This document shows, piece after piece, positions 17,087 through 23,989 of a stretch of 33,175 bases of DNA. The notes below the pieces were generated by a model. That model did not search any database. It was not told where the DNA came from and was given only the letters and a program-made list of their open reading frames with translations. Each line of letters begins with the position of its first letter. The first letter of the stretch is position 1. This DNA comes from Ardenticatenia bacterium (GTDB lineage: Bacteria; Chloroflexota; Anaerolineae; 4572-78; NAK82). Position numbers and translations under genes: made by a program. The DNA lies in contig QEXY01000162.1 in assembly GCA_003130875.1 (NCBI GenBank), positions 1 to 33,175 on the forward strand, in the 5' to 3' direction.

Positions 17087-17527
17087 TTACTCGGCTGCCT
17101 GACAGGCGGGGCAGATGCCATAAATGTCGAAACGATGACTCACCAGTTGATAGCCGGCGCGCAGCGCAATCTGTCGCGGCAGATTTTCCAACTCCGATTG
17201 CTCGGGATCTTGGATCGTGCCACAGCGCAAACATATCAGATGGGTGTGTGGATAGGGCCGATTGCCGTCATAACGATTGCTGCGATCGCGGAATTCCAGT
17301 TCGAGCACTTCGTTCATCTCCTTTAGCATGGCGATCATTTTGTAAACGGTAGCCAGGCTGGTAGTGGGGAACTGGACGCGCAGCTGTTCATAGATGTCCT
17401 CGGCGCTGGGGTGGTTCTCGCTGCTTGTCAGGATGCGCAGGATGGCAAGTCGCTGCGGTGTGATGCGACAGCCGTATTCACGCAACCGCTCCACCAATTG
17501 TTCCAACCTCTTCTCCGAATCGGCCAC
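17087..17527 (-). CDS. perR: Fur-family peroxide-responsive repressor (PerR-type)
   Basis: A 146-residue Fur-family repressor: winged helix (about 10-80) then a metal-binding dimerisation domain. Structural zinc is held by Cys99/Cys102 and Cys139/Cys142. Regulatory-site residues match Bacillus PerR: His39, Asp87, His94, His96 and Asp107. The last is decisive, since it falls five residues after the second cysteine as Asp104 does in PerR, whereas Fur has glutamate there. It should therefore bind Fe2+ or Mn2+ and release DNA when a histidine is oxidised by peroxide. The start is GTG. Upstream lie a near-consensus promoter and an inverted repeat over its transcription start, implying autorepression. 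The Dps-like gene downstream is a natural target. Confidence 0.88.
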   Translation of the reverse strand: MADSEKRLEQLVERLREYGCRITPQRLAILRILTSSENHPSAEDIYEQLRVQFPTTSLATVYKMIAMLKEMNEVLELEFRDRSNRYDGNRPYPHTHLICLRCGTIQDPEQSELENLPRQIALRAGYQLVSHRFDIYGICPACQAAE

Positions 17528-17545
17528 TCTGTTGATATTTGCTCC

Positions 17546-17568
17546 TAATAGATATCTACTATCTAATA
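17546..17568. promoter_or_regulatory. Inverted-repeat operator overlapping the perR promoter
   Basis: TAATAGATA and TATCTAATA are inverted repeats (8 of 9 positions) around a 5-bp centre TCTAC. The repeat overlaps the -10 box and the predicted start of the perR promoter and ends 19 bases before the GTG. AT-rich palindromes of this size and place are typical Fur/PerR boxes; autoregulation is inferred. Confidence 0.6.
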
Positions 17569-17594
17569 ATAAAGCTTCTTTTCTGCCCTGTCAA
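17566..17594 (-). promoter_or_regulatory. Near-consensus perR promoter
   Basis: On the minus strand a perfect TTGACA is followed after 17 bp by TATTAT (5 of 6). The predicted start is near 17559, in the middle of the inverted repeat. This is the best sigma-70 match in the window. Confidence 0.75.
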
Positions 17595-17676
17595 GGAGGT
17601 TTTCAGACAATTTCCAGTTGCTTCTAGGAAAAATGTATCGTGGGGTATCCCATCAATGGGGCACTCAAAGGGTTGT

Positions 17677-17705
17677 TTGCTCGGCACCTCCCTTTGTGTT
17701 ACACT
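17677..17705 (+). promoter_or_regulatory. pgeF promoter giving a nearly leaderless mRNA
   Basis: TTGCTC, 17 bp, then TACACT. The -10 ends only 11 bases before the ATG at 17717, so the predicted leader is about 5 nt and there is no Shine-Dalgarno, consistent with leaderless initiation. Confidence 0.5.
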
Positions 17706-17716
17706 GTCCCCCGACT

Positions 17717-18532
17717 ATGTCACCCAGATCAACTGGATGTTTCCGTTTCACTCAGCTGGGCGATCTCCCAGCTTACCAGTTTGAGGCTTGGCAGAGCCAG
17801 CCACACCTGGTGCACGCTATCTTCACCCGTCACGGTGGGGTCAGCCGGCCGCCCTATGCGACATTGAACCTCAGCCGTGCAGTGGGGGATGATCCATCGG
17901 CTGTAGAACATAATCATGCCCGTATATACCAGGCGCTGGACATTTCACGCTCACAAACGGTACAGTGTCACCTGATGCACAGCTCTGTTGTACATGTAGT
18001 CACAGTGCAAGCAGCCGAACCCCGATTGGCTCCGGCGGATGGTCTGGTCACCGCGCAGCCTGGGGTTATGTTGAGTATGCGTTTTGCTGATTGTGTGCCC
18101 ATCCTCCTTCATGATCCGCAACGCAGGGCGGTTGGATTGGTGCACGCTGGCTGGCGCGGCACATTGCAGAATGTGGCTGCCGCAGCGGTACGTGCCATGA
18201 CCGAGAATCTGGGTTGTGCCGCTCGCGATATCACTGCTTTGATCGGCCCTTCCATCGGGCCGTGTTGCTACGAAGTAGGGACGGAGGTGATTCAATCTTT
18301 CACCACAGCCCTGCCCGAAATGGCTTCGTCGCTGTTGCGTCGAGATGGTCCTCGCGTCTATCTAGACTTGTGGCGGGCTAATCGTCAACAACTGTTGGCT
18401 GCCGGTGTGGGACAGGTGTATAACATGGAACTATGCACTGCCTGTCGTCGTGACCTTTTCTTCTCACATCGCGGCGACGGTGGACGTACTGGTCGCTTTG
18501 GGATTGTAATCGGATATCGAATCGGAAGATGA
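17717..18532 (+). CDS. pgeF: Peptidoglycan editing factor / laccase-domain protein (YfiH, LACC1 family)
   Basis: About 271 residues of the YfiH/DUF152 family. Zinc-site residues are visible: a histidine at 85 or 88 (QCHLMH, replacing the usual QVHG), Cys126 in ADCVP and His143 in LVHAGWRGT. GPSIGPCCYEVG and the C-terminal CTACRRDLFFSHR are also family hallmarks. Relatives act as purine nucleoside phosphorylase/adenosine deaminase enzymes and, in E. coli, stop misincorporation of serine into peptidoglycan. The older annotation as polyphenol oxidase is doubtful. The ATG at 17717 is chosen because homology begins shortly after it and a promoter lies just upstream; an in-frame start at 17618 would add 33 unrelated residues. 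It heads the yggS-proC-yggT-yggU cluster. Confidence 0.88.
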   Translation: MSPRSTGCFRFTQLGDLPAYQFEAWQSQPHLVHAIFTRHGGVSRPPYATLNLSRAVGDDPSAVEHNHARIYQALDISRSQTVQCHLMHSSVVHVVTVQAAEPRLAPADGLVTAQPGVMLSMRFADCVPILLHDPQRRAVGLVHAGWRGTLQNVAAAAVRAMTENLGCAARDITALIGPSIGPCCYEVGTEVIQSFTTALPEMASSLLRRDGPRVYLDLWRANRQQLLAAGVGQVYNMELCTACRRDLFFSHRGDGGRTGRFGIVIGYRIGR

Positions 18533-18547
18533 CCGGACAGAGCTACA

Positions 18548-18578
18548 TCATATGCGCAAGCATATCGATATCATATGA
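18548..18578. repeat. Nested AT-rich palindromes around the yggS start
   Basis: TCATATG at the left and CATATGA at the right form 7-bp inverted ends, with ATATCGATAT (a 10-bp palindrome) between them. The yggS ATG at 18575 lies inside the right arm and no Shine-Dalgarno is visible. It might hold a binding site or fold at the initiation region. Confidence 0.35.
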
Positions 18579-19381
18579 ACGAAGGATTTAGCTTCCCTGA
18601 GCAAGTCACTTCCGCTGCAGTGGATACATCCGAGGAAAGGTTGCGCGATCTCGCCATCAACCTGGAGCGCGTACGGACACGCATTGCGACTGCGGCACAG
18701 CGTGTTGGACGTTCGCCCCAAGAGGTCATCCTGGTAGCCGTCACCAAGATGCAACCCTTGGCGACACTGCTGGCAGCCTATCGCCTCGGTGTCCGCCATT
18801 TCGGTGAGAATCGTGTTGAGGAAGGCATCCCGAAAATGCATGCCCTTGTGGATGCGCTAGGTGAAATTACCAACCCAGACGAACGTCCCATCTGGCACAT
18901 GATCGGACATATCCAGCATCGCAAGACGACCCAGGCGGTGCATTTTGATATGATCCACTCCCTGGACAGCTTGCGCTTGGCAGAACGTCTGGAAGCTCGT
19001 GCTGCGGCGCTGGAGCGCGTGATACCGGTTTTGTTGGAGTGCAATGTGTCAGGTGAAGCCAGCAAATATGGCTTTCTGCTGGTGGACTGGCAAGGCGATC
19101 GTGAGGTGCGCGCCGAGTTCATCCAGACAGTGCGTACGATCAGTTGTCTCTCGCATCTCAAACTTCAAGGCCTGATGACGATGGCGCCCATTGTCTCCGA
19201 AGCGGAACTGGCCCGACCGGTTTTCGCCTCGCTGCGCGCATTGCGCGAACTGTTACGAGAGGAGCTGCCCGATATCGACTGGCAGCATCTTTCTATGGGA
19301 ATGACCGATGATTTTGAGGTCGCAATCGAAGAGGGAGCCACAATGGTGCGTATCGGACGTGCTATTTTCGGTGAACGCTGA
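18575..19381 (+). CDS. yggS: YggS/PLPBP-family pyridoxal phosphate homeostasis protein
   Basis: A 268-residue protein of the alanine-racemase-N-like YggS/PROSC family. The PLP lysine is Lys58 in VTKMQP. HFGENRVEEG, the IGHIQ motif (usually IGxLQxNK), and the C-terminal LSMGMTDDFEVAIEEGATMV and RIGRAIFGER complete the family pattern. These proteins have no known enzyme activity; they bind PLP and keep B6 and amino-acid pools in balance. The N-terminus is about 20 residues longer than usual. The gene lies 42 bases after pgeF and 20 before proC, the common yggS-proC-yggT arrangement near division genes in many bacteria. No division genes are in view. Confidence 0.92.
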   Translation: MNEGFSFPEQVTSAAVDTSEERLRDLAINLERVRTRIATAAQRVGRSPQEVILVAVTKMQPLATLLAAYRLGVRHFGENRVEEGIPKMHALVDALGEITNPDERPIWHMIGHIQHRKTTQAVHFDMIHSLDSLRLAERLEARAAALERVIPVLLECNVSGEASKYGFLLVDWQGDREVRAEFIQTVRTISCLSHLKLQGLMTMAPIVSEAELARPVFASLRALRELLREELPDIDWQHLSMGMTDDFEVAIEEGATMVRIGRAIFGER

Positions 19382-19401
19382 CAGGGTGATGGGAAAAGCC
19401 A

Positions 19402-20235
19402 ATGCTCCAGGATATTAAGATCAGCTTTATCGGCAGCGGTGTGATGGCCGAGGCAATGATCAAAGGATTGCTGGATCAGCAGCTCCTGCCAGTCCAGAAC
19501 ATCATGGCGAGCGATGTGCGCCCTGAGCGCGGCGAGGAACTCATCGCACAGTATAATGTACAGGCCACGCAGGACAATCGCCGCGCTGCCGCTTTCGGTG
19601 ATGTGGTGATCCTCGCAGTCAAGCCGCAGGTGATCGGAGAAGTGTTAGCGGAGTTAGATGGAGGAGTCATCCGTCCTGACGCTCTGGTGATCTCCATCGT
19701 CGCTGGTGTGACGATTGCGCGATTGCTCAAGGGATTGCAACACCCGGCTATTGTGCGGGTGATGCCCAACACGCCAGCACAAGTGGGTATGGGTATGTCG
19801 GTATGGACGGCTACGCCCGGCACCAGCGAACAGCAGCGTGCACAGACCAAAACCATTTTGGGCGCTTTGGGCGAGGAACTGTACGTCAATCATGAGGACT
19901 ATCTGGACATGGCCACCGCTCTTTCGGGCACCGGCCCGGCTTACGTTTTCCTGTTTATGGAAGCGTTGATCGATGCTGGCGTTCATATGGGATTCTCACG
20001 ACGTGTGGCCGAGCAGCTCGTATTACAGACGATGCGGGGTTCCGTGGAGTTTGCACGTCGTTCGCGTCTGCACCCGGCCGTGTTGCGCAATATGGTCACC
20101 TCGCCAGGTGGCACATCCGCGGAGGCGCTCTACCAGCTTGAAAAAGGAGGCTTGCGCACGGTGATCTCCAAGGCAGTGTGGGCGGCGTACCAAAAATCGA
20201 AATACTTGGGGAGCCTTGGTAATGACAGCGAATGA
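19402..20235 (+). CDS. proC: Pyrroline-5-carboxylate reductase
   Basis: A 277-residue enzyme for the last step of proline synthesis, NAD(P)H-dependent reduction of pyrroline-5-carboxylate. The Rossmann motif IGSGVMAEAMIKGLL is at the N-terminus. VMPNTPAQVGMGMSVW, ALSGTGPAYVFLFMEALIDA and VTSPGGTSAEALYQLEKGG are the family signature blocks, and length is normal. A weak GGGA lies before the ATG. It is followed by yggT with a 14-base overlap, so the two are translationally linked. Confidence 0.95.
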   Translation: MLQDIKISFIGSGVMAEAMIKGLLDQQLLPVQNIMASDVRPERGEELIAQYNVQATQDNRRAAAFGDVVILAVKPQVIGEVLAELDGGVIRPDALVISIVAGVTIARLLKGLQHPAIVRVMPNTPAQVGMGMSVWTATPGTSEQQRAQTKTILGALGEELYVNHEDYLDMATALSGTGPAYVFLFMEALIDAGVHMGFSRRVAEQLVLQTMRGSVEFARRSRLHPAVLRNMVTSPGGTSAEALYQLEKGGLRTVISKAVWAAYQKSKYLGSLGNDSE

Positions 20236-20518
20236 TCTCGGCCAGTTCCTCATTGTGTTAGTCAATCTTCTATTCCAGCTGGCCTCCCTCGCCATTCTCG
20301 CACGGGTCATCCTCTCGTGGTTGCCAGCGGTCGGGATGCGCATTGATGTGTACCATCCAGCGATCCGCCTGTTGCACCAGATGACCGATCCATTGTTGGA
20401 ACCGTTGCGCCGTTTCACCACCTTTGGCGCGATGGACTTCAGTCCCATCGTTGCTTTGATTTTGCTGGAAGTGGTGCGTCGCTTGTTAGAAAGCCTCCTA
20501 CTGCGAGGTATGGCATAA
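20222..20518 (+). CDS. yggT: YggT family membrane protein
   Basis: A 98-residue protein with two hydrophobic helices separated by a loop carrying VILSWLPAVGMRIDVYHPAI, then MTDPLLEPLRRF, both typical of YggT. The ATG at 20222 is chosen because GGGGAG lies about 8 bases upstream; an in-frame TTG at 20216 is less likely. The start lies within the end of proC. In other bacteria YggT-like proteins are linked to osmotic stress, cell division or photosystem assembly; the role here is unknown. Confidence 0.88.
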   Translation: MTANDLGQFLIVLVNLLFQLASLAILARVILSWLPAVGMRIDVYHPAIRLLHQMTDPLLEPLRRFTTFGAMDFSPIVALILLEVVRRLLESLLLRGMA

Positions 20519-20574
20519 GGCGGACCGCCTTATGAGTCCTGAGGAGAGCTCAATTCAAAGGAGAAAAGGGGATC

Positions 20575-20913
20575 ATGCGCAAGATCGAGTTCAAAATCCG
20601 TGAAGCGCACGGAGGAGCTGCCTTTCCCGTCCATGTGACGCCCCGCTCAGATAGAGACGAAATCAGCGGGTGGCATGCCGATATGCTCAGGGTTCGGTTG
20701 ACGGTAGCTCCGGTGGAAGGAGCGGCCAATGAAGCGCTGACGCGATTGTTGGCCAAGTGTCTAGGTGTGCCCAGACGCGATATCGAGATCATCAAGGGGG
20801 GTGTGTCGCGCAATAAGCTCGTGTGCGTCGTGGGATTGTCGCCGCGCGAGGTGGAGGAACGCATCGCTAGCTTCATTCAAGACAAGGATATATCCGACAG
20901 TGGCTCATTATGA
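20575..20913 (+). CDS. yggU: UPF0235/DUF167 protein (YggU)
   Basis: A 112-residue soluble protein. VHVTPRSDRDEISGWHADML, VAPVEGAANEALTRLLAKCL and a following GVSRNKLV match the small UPF0235 family, which commonly sits next to yggT. AAGGAG lies 14 bases and GGGG 4-7 bases before the ATG. Function is not known in any organism beyond the structure of an alpha/beta fold. The C-terminal tail after about residue 100 is not conserved. Confidence 0.9.
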   Translation: MRKIEFKIREAHGGAAFPVHVTPRSDRDEISGWHADMLRVRLTVAPVEGAANEALTRLLAKCLGVPRRDIEIIKGGVSRNKLVCVVGLSPREVEERIASFIQDKDISDSGSL

Positions 20914-20931
20914 GAGCGGAGAAGAAAGGTG

Positions 20932-21384
20932 ATGAAACGCTGCCTGTTTGCGGCGATGCTCTTGGCTGTACCGGTTATCATCTTCAGTGGATGTTGGGTC
21001 GAGAAGTATCCTCCGGTTCGTCTCGCCACCCGGATTGCTGGGGAAGTGCAGCGCGCGCGTGCCACTGCCACAGCAGCGGCACGTTTGGTTGCCATGGCTG
21101 AGACATTGCCTGCCGAAATCGACCCCGAGGCACGTGCCGCGGTGCAGCTGGCTATCGAGGATTTAGTGCAACGCGCGGCAGTGACGCGCAGCGCCGTCCA
21201 CGTGCTCCGCGCTCAGGCGGTCGAGTGGCCGGACACCAGCTTGGGTTGTCCAAAGGAAGGGATGATGTATGCCCAGGTCATCACTCCTGGCTTTCTCATT
21301 CTCCTCTCAGCAGAGGGGAGAGTGTACGAGTATCACACAGACCGGGGCCATTATGCAGTGCTGTGTATGCCTTCAGAGGAATGA
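20932..21384 (+). CDS. Putative lipoprotein with a WPDTSLGCP-type C-terminal domain
   Basis: About 150 residues. The N-terminus (KR, then a hydrophobic stretch) ends in FSGC, a plausible lipobox with the lipidated cysteine near residue 21. A helical Ala/Arg-rich region follows (about 30-95). The C-terminal 50 residues contain VEWPDTSLGCPKEGMMYAQV and TPGFLILL, then YEYHTD, a small domain seen in many Chloroflexota and cyanobacterial secreted proteins of unknown role. The ATG at 20932 has GGAG 10 bases upstream; a GTG at 20929 is an alternative. It is the last gene of the pgeF cluster; the cluster's own neighbour lspA could process it. Confidence 0.75.
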   Translation: MKRCLFAAMLLAVPVIIFSGCWVEKYPPVRLATRIAGEVQRARATATAAARLVAMAETLPAEIDPEARAAVQLAIEDLVQRAAVTRSAVHVLRAQAVEWPDTSLGCPKEGMMYAQVITPGFLILLSAEGRVYEYHTDRGHYAVLCMPSEE

Positions 21385-21395
21385 GCAACAGCTTA

Positions 21396-21417
21396 TCGGC
21401 AAGGGGTTTCGTGCCGA
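21396..21417. terminator. Hairpin between convergent genes
   Basis: TCGGCA and TGCCGA form a perfect 6-bp stem around a 10-base loop in the 49-bp gap between two convergent genes. No T-tract is present on either strand, so a terminator role is inferred from position. Confidence 0.35.
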
Positions 21418-21433
21418 CGGAGGGTTGTTCGCT

Positions 21434-22135
21434 CTACAGGACGTGGAGAATACGGCCGCAATTATTGCAGAAAACCAATTCAGATCCTAAGCTCGCTTGT
21501 TGTATCTGGTGAAGTGGCGGTGCCACATGGCATCCCTGACAGAGGCCATTCTTCACTCCCGCCACGGCACGTCCTCCCTTGCGTGCGCGCAAGCGCTCGT
21601 AGACCTCAAGGTCGCTATCCGCTAGTGTGGAACATAAGAAGTGACGATATTCTTGCAACTCACCACGACGTTCCTCAAGGCGCTTCCTTTCGGCGAACAG
21701 CTTAGCCTGCTTGGATTGCCATTCTTCTGTCATACGTGCAAGCATAGCGCGTGCCTCTGCCAATTGTGCTTCTGCCTCCTCTTCTGCCTCCATTGCCTCA
21801 AGCAAGCTCTCCTCCTTCTTCTCGCGCCAGCGCTTGAGCGCCGCAACGTCGTTTTGGAGACTCGTCAGTTCTTTCGGATTGGTCACACGCCCACTGTAGA
21901 GCTTCTGTTCGTCCGCCTCAATACGCTGGGTGAGGCTGCGCACCTCGAGGTCCAAGTCTTTGGTCTGGGCATGACAGGCATGGAGCTTCGCTTCCGCCTC
22001 GCTGGCACGTTGACGCGCGCGTTGGAGTGCGTTGTCCTCAGCTAGCTGGGCAGCAATCTGTTCCAACCGCTGGGTGATTTCTTCCAGCTCCAGGTCCGTC
22101 TGTTGCAAGTCATATAACATTTGTGTGCGGCCCAT
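21434..22135 (-). CDS. Coiled-coil protein with C-terminal C4 zinc ribbon (CdsZ-like)
   Basis: About 233 residues. Residues 5-175 are a long heptad-rich coiled coil, broken by SGRVTNPKELTSLQNDV, the conserved hinge of the family. The C-terminus has CQGC and CNNC pairs that would hold one zinc ion (PF02591-type ribbon). Members are widespread, act in the cytoplasm and have been tied to nucleic-acid or ribosome/flagellar processes, with no settled role. The ATG at 22135 is chosen because GAAGGAG lies 8 bases upstream; an in-frame TTG two codons earlier would crowd it. It has its own strong promoter at 22185-22213. Confidence 0.85.
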   Translation of the reverse strand: MGRTQMLYDLQQTDLELEEITQRLEQIAAQLAEDNALQRARQRASEAEAKLHACHAQTKDLDLEVRSLTQRIEADEQKLYSGRVTNPKELTSLQNDVAALKRWREKKEESLLEAMEAEEEAEAQLAEARAMLARMTEEWQSKQAKLFAERKRLEERRGELQEYRHFLCSTLADSDLEVYERLRARKGGRAVAGVKNGLCQGCHVAPPLHQIQQASLGSELVFCNNCGRILHVL

Positions 22136-22184
22136 GACCAACTCTCCTTCAACGGCACCGTCGGGCGGGCATTCCCTTCAGCCC

Positions 22185-22213
22185 ATTATATAGGGAGGCA
22201 AAGGGACTGACAA
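22185..22213 (-). promoter_or_regulatory. Near-consensus promoter of the zinc-ribbon gene
   Basis: On the minus strand TTGTCA (5 of 6) and TATAAT (6 of 6) are 17 bp apart. The predicted start near 22178 gives a 43-nt leader before the ATG at 22135. Confidence 0.75.
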
Positions 22214-22215
22214 CC

Positions 22216-22305
22216 GAGGGTGTTCAAGAAGCCCCTGGACCGCTCAAATTCCCCTAGGAGGGTAAGGCAACCAAGAGGATATCTTGGAAATTTTTCAACA
22301 CCCTC
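22216..22305. repeat. 90-bp element with 12-bp terminal inverted repeats and nested hairpins
   Basis: GAGGGTGTTCAA at 22216-22227 and its complement at 22294-22305 match at 11 of 12 positions. Inside lie CCAAGA/TCTTGG around a 5-base loop (22271-22287) and a CCCT/AGGG mini-stem (22252-22262). The element fills the space between the FGGY kinase stop and the -35 box of the next promoter. It may be a small MITE-like remnant or a structured 3' RNA element; no flanking target duplication is visible. Confidence 0.5.
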
Positions 22306-22322
22306 TGGGAATTCTTTTGTCA

Positions 22323-23879
22323 TTATGATGTGGGCGGTGCCGGGAGCTCGGCGAGCTGATGAAACACTCCATCCCAATCTTTCAGCAGCGAGGCATACAG
22401 CGCAACAAAGGGTTGATAAAATGCATGGTACTCTGCACGTGGTTCAATGCGCGCTGTCTCTTCTACGAAGCGGCGGGCGGTTGTTTTCAAATCGTCAAAC
22501 ACACCGACAGCATATCCGGCCAGGATCGCGGCACCCTGCACGGCATACTCCTGGCGGTTCAACCGCACATATGGAACGCCCAACACGTCAGCTTTGATTT
22601 GATTCCAAAGCGAACTAACTGCGCCACCACCGATCACGCGCACTTCTTTGAAGTGCAAGTCGGGCAATAGCGATTTCTCGATCCCCATATAGGTGGCATA
22701 CTCGAAAGCAACCGCTTCGAGCATAGCGCGGTAGAGATGGGCTTTGGTGTGGCTCCAGGTGAAACCCAGCCATAAGCCACGCAAGTCAGGACGGCTGGGG
22801 CACACACTCCCGCCCAGGTGGGGCAGGAAAATGAGCGAATCACAACCGGCAGGAACCTGGGATGCCATCTCGTCTAATAGCGCGTAGGCACTTTTGCCTT
22901 GTTGCGTTGCTTGCTCCTTTTCTTTCCGTGCGAGTTCGTCACGGAACCAGCGTAAATTCAGCCCGCCTCCGTTGATGTACCCCAAAGCATACCACAGGTC
23001 TGGAGGCACCAGATGGGCGGTGAATAACGTCTTGTGTTGTACATCGGGCACATATCGGTCGGTGCATATCGAAAAGACGGAAGCAGTGCCCGCTACGTCT
23101 AGGGAGATGCCCGGTTCCACCATTGCGGCGCCTAGGAGTCCGGCCGCCTGGTCACCGCATCCCGCTGCAATGGGAGTGCCGGCAAGCAGACCACAATCGC
23201 GCGCCGCCTCTTCAGTCACCCGACCGATAATTTCCCACGGGGAGACAATCCGCGGCAGCTTTTTCAATGGCACGTTGAAGAGGGTGAGCAGCTCGGCATC
23301 CCACGTGCATTTAACCGTGTCGCAGAATGAGGCGAAGTTCAGATGGGTGTAATCGATGTAAGCGTCGTCACCCTTGAGGCCAGCCATACGCCCGGCAGTA
23401 TAACACACCGGCACCACAAATTTGTGCACACGGGCGAACACTTCAGGGCGCTCATGCTTCCACCACAGGATTTTCGGTCCGTGGCAATAGCTGGGCGGGC
23501 CTCCAGTGCGCTCGATGATGAGATCGGTATAAGGCTTCATCAGCTCAATATAGGGCTTGCAGCGGGTGTCCAGCCACGAGTCGTAGGGGGTGGGGGTGTT
23601 CCAGTCTGCGTCGATGGTGCCTACGCCGGCCATTTGTCCGTCAAAGGCGATGGCGGCCACATCACGCGGGTGGACACCGCTCTTTTCAAGGCACTCCCGT
23701 ATGGTGCGCATCGCGGCGGCATAGAAATCGTTCGGATCCTGCTCCACCCAACCCGGACGCGGGTAATAGAGCGTCGACTCTTCATAGGCACTGGCAAGCA
23801 GGTCACCGGATGCGTCGAAGATAGCTGCCTTGGTGCCAGTAGTGCCCAGATCGACCCCGATCAAATATGGTTTCTGCAT
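22323..23879 (-). CDS. FGGY-family carbohydrate kinase, xylulokinase-like
   Basis: A 518-residue sugar kinase with both actin-like ATPase halves: GVDLGTTGTKAAIFD (8-22) and the later SLDVAGTASVFSIC and INGGGLNLRWFRDEL blocks. The catalytic base should be Asp243 in GCGDQAAGLLGAA. Xylulokinases carry QMHG in the sugar-binding loop; here it reads QMAG (82-85), so the histidine that contacts xylulose is replaced by alanine. The phosphorylated sugar is therefore uncertain, and the name xylulokinase should be used with care. The ATG at 23879 has AAAGGAG 8 bases upstream; an in-frame start at 23945 would bury that site. No isomerase or sugar transporter lies nearby. Confidence 0.88.
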   Translation of the reverse strand: MQKPYLIGVDLGTTGTKAAIFDASGDLLASAYEESTLYYPRPGWVEQDPNDFYAAAMRTIRECLEKSGVHPRDVAAIAFDGQMAGVGTIDADWNTPTPYDSWLDTRCKPYIELMKPYTDLIIERTGGPPSYCHGPKILWWKHERPEVFARVHKFVVPVCYTAGRMAGLKGDDAYIDYTHLNFASFCDTVKCTWDAELLTLFNVPLKKLPRIVSPWEIIGRVTEEAARDCGLLAGTPIAAGCGDQAAGLLGAAMVEPGISLDVAGTASVFSICTDRYVPDVQHKTLFTAHLVPPDLWYALGYINGGGLNLRWFRDELARKEKEQATQQGKSAYALLDEMASQVPAGCDSLIFLPHLGGSVCPSRPDLRGLWLGFTWSHTKAHLYRAMLEAVAFEYATYMGIEKSLLPDLHFKEVRVIGGGAVSSLWNQIKADVLGVPYVRLNRQEYAVQGAAILAGYAVGVFDDLKTTARRFVEETARIEPRAEYHAFYQPFVALYASLLKDWDGVFHQLAELPAPPTS

Positions 23880-23924
23880 CGCTTGAACTCCTTTGTCATT
23901 TTGGACGTACTGTATCTGGCGTTC

Positions 23925-23950
23925 CCTCGGCGAGCGACGGTGCACCGAGG
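23925..23950 (-). terminator. Hairpin between rluD and the FGGY kinase
   Basis: CCTCGG and CCGAGG pair around a 14-base loop, 40 bases after the rluD stop on the minus strand. No T-run follows, so this is at most a weak terminator. Confidence 0.25.
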
Positions 23951-23989
23951 AGTACGGCTACTTTGAGCATTCAGGGCAATCTTTCGCGA

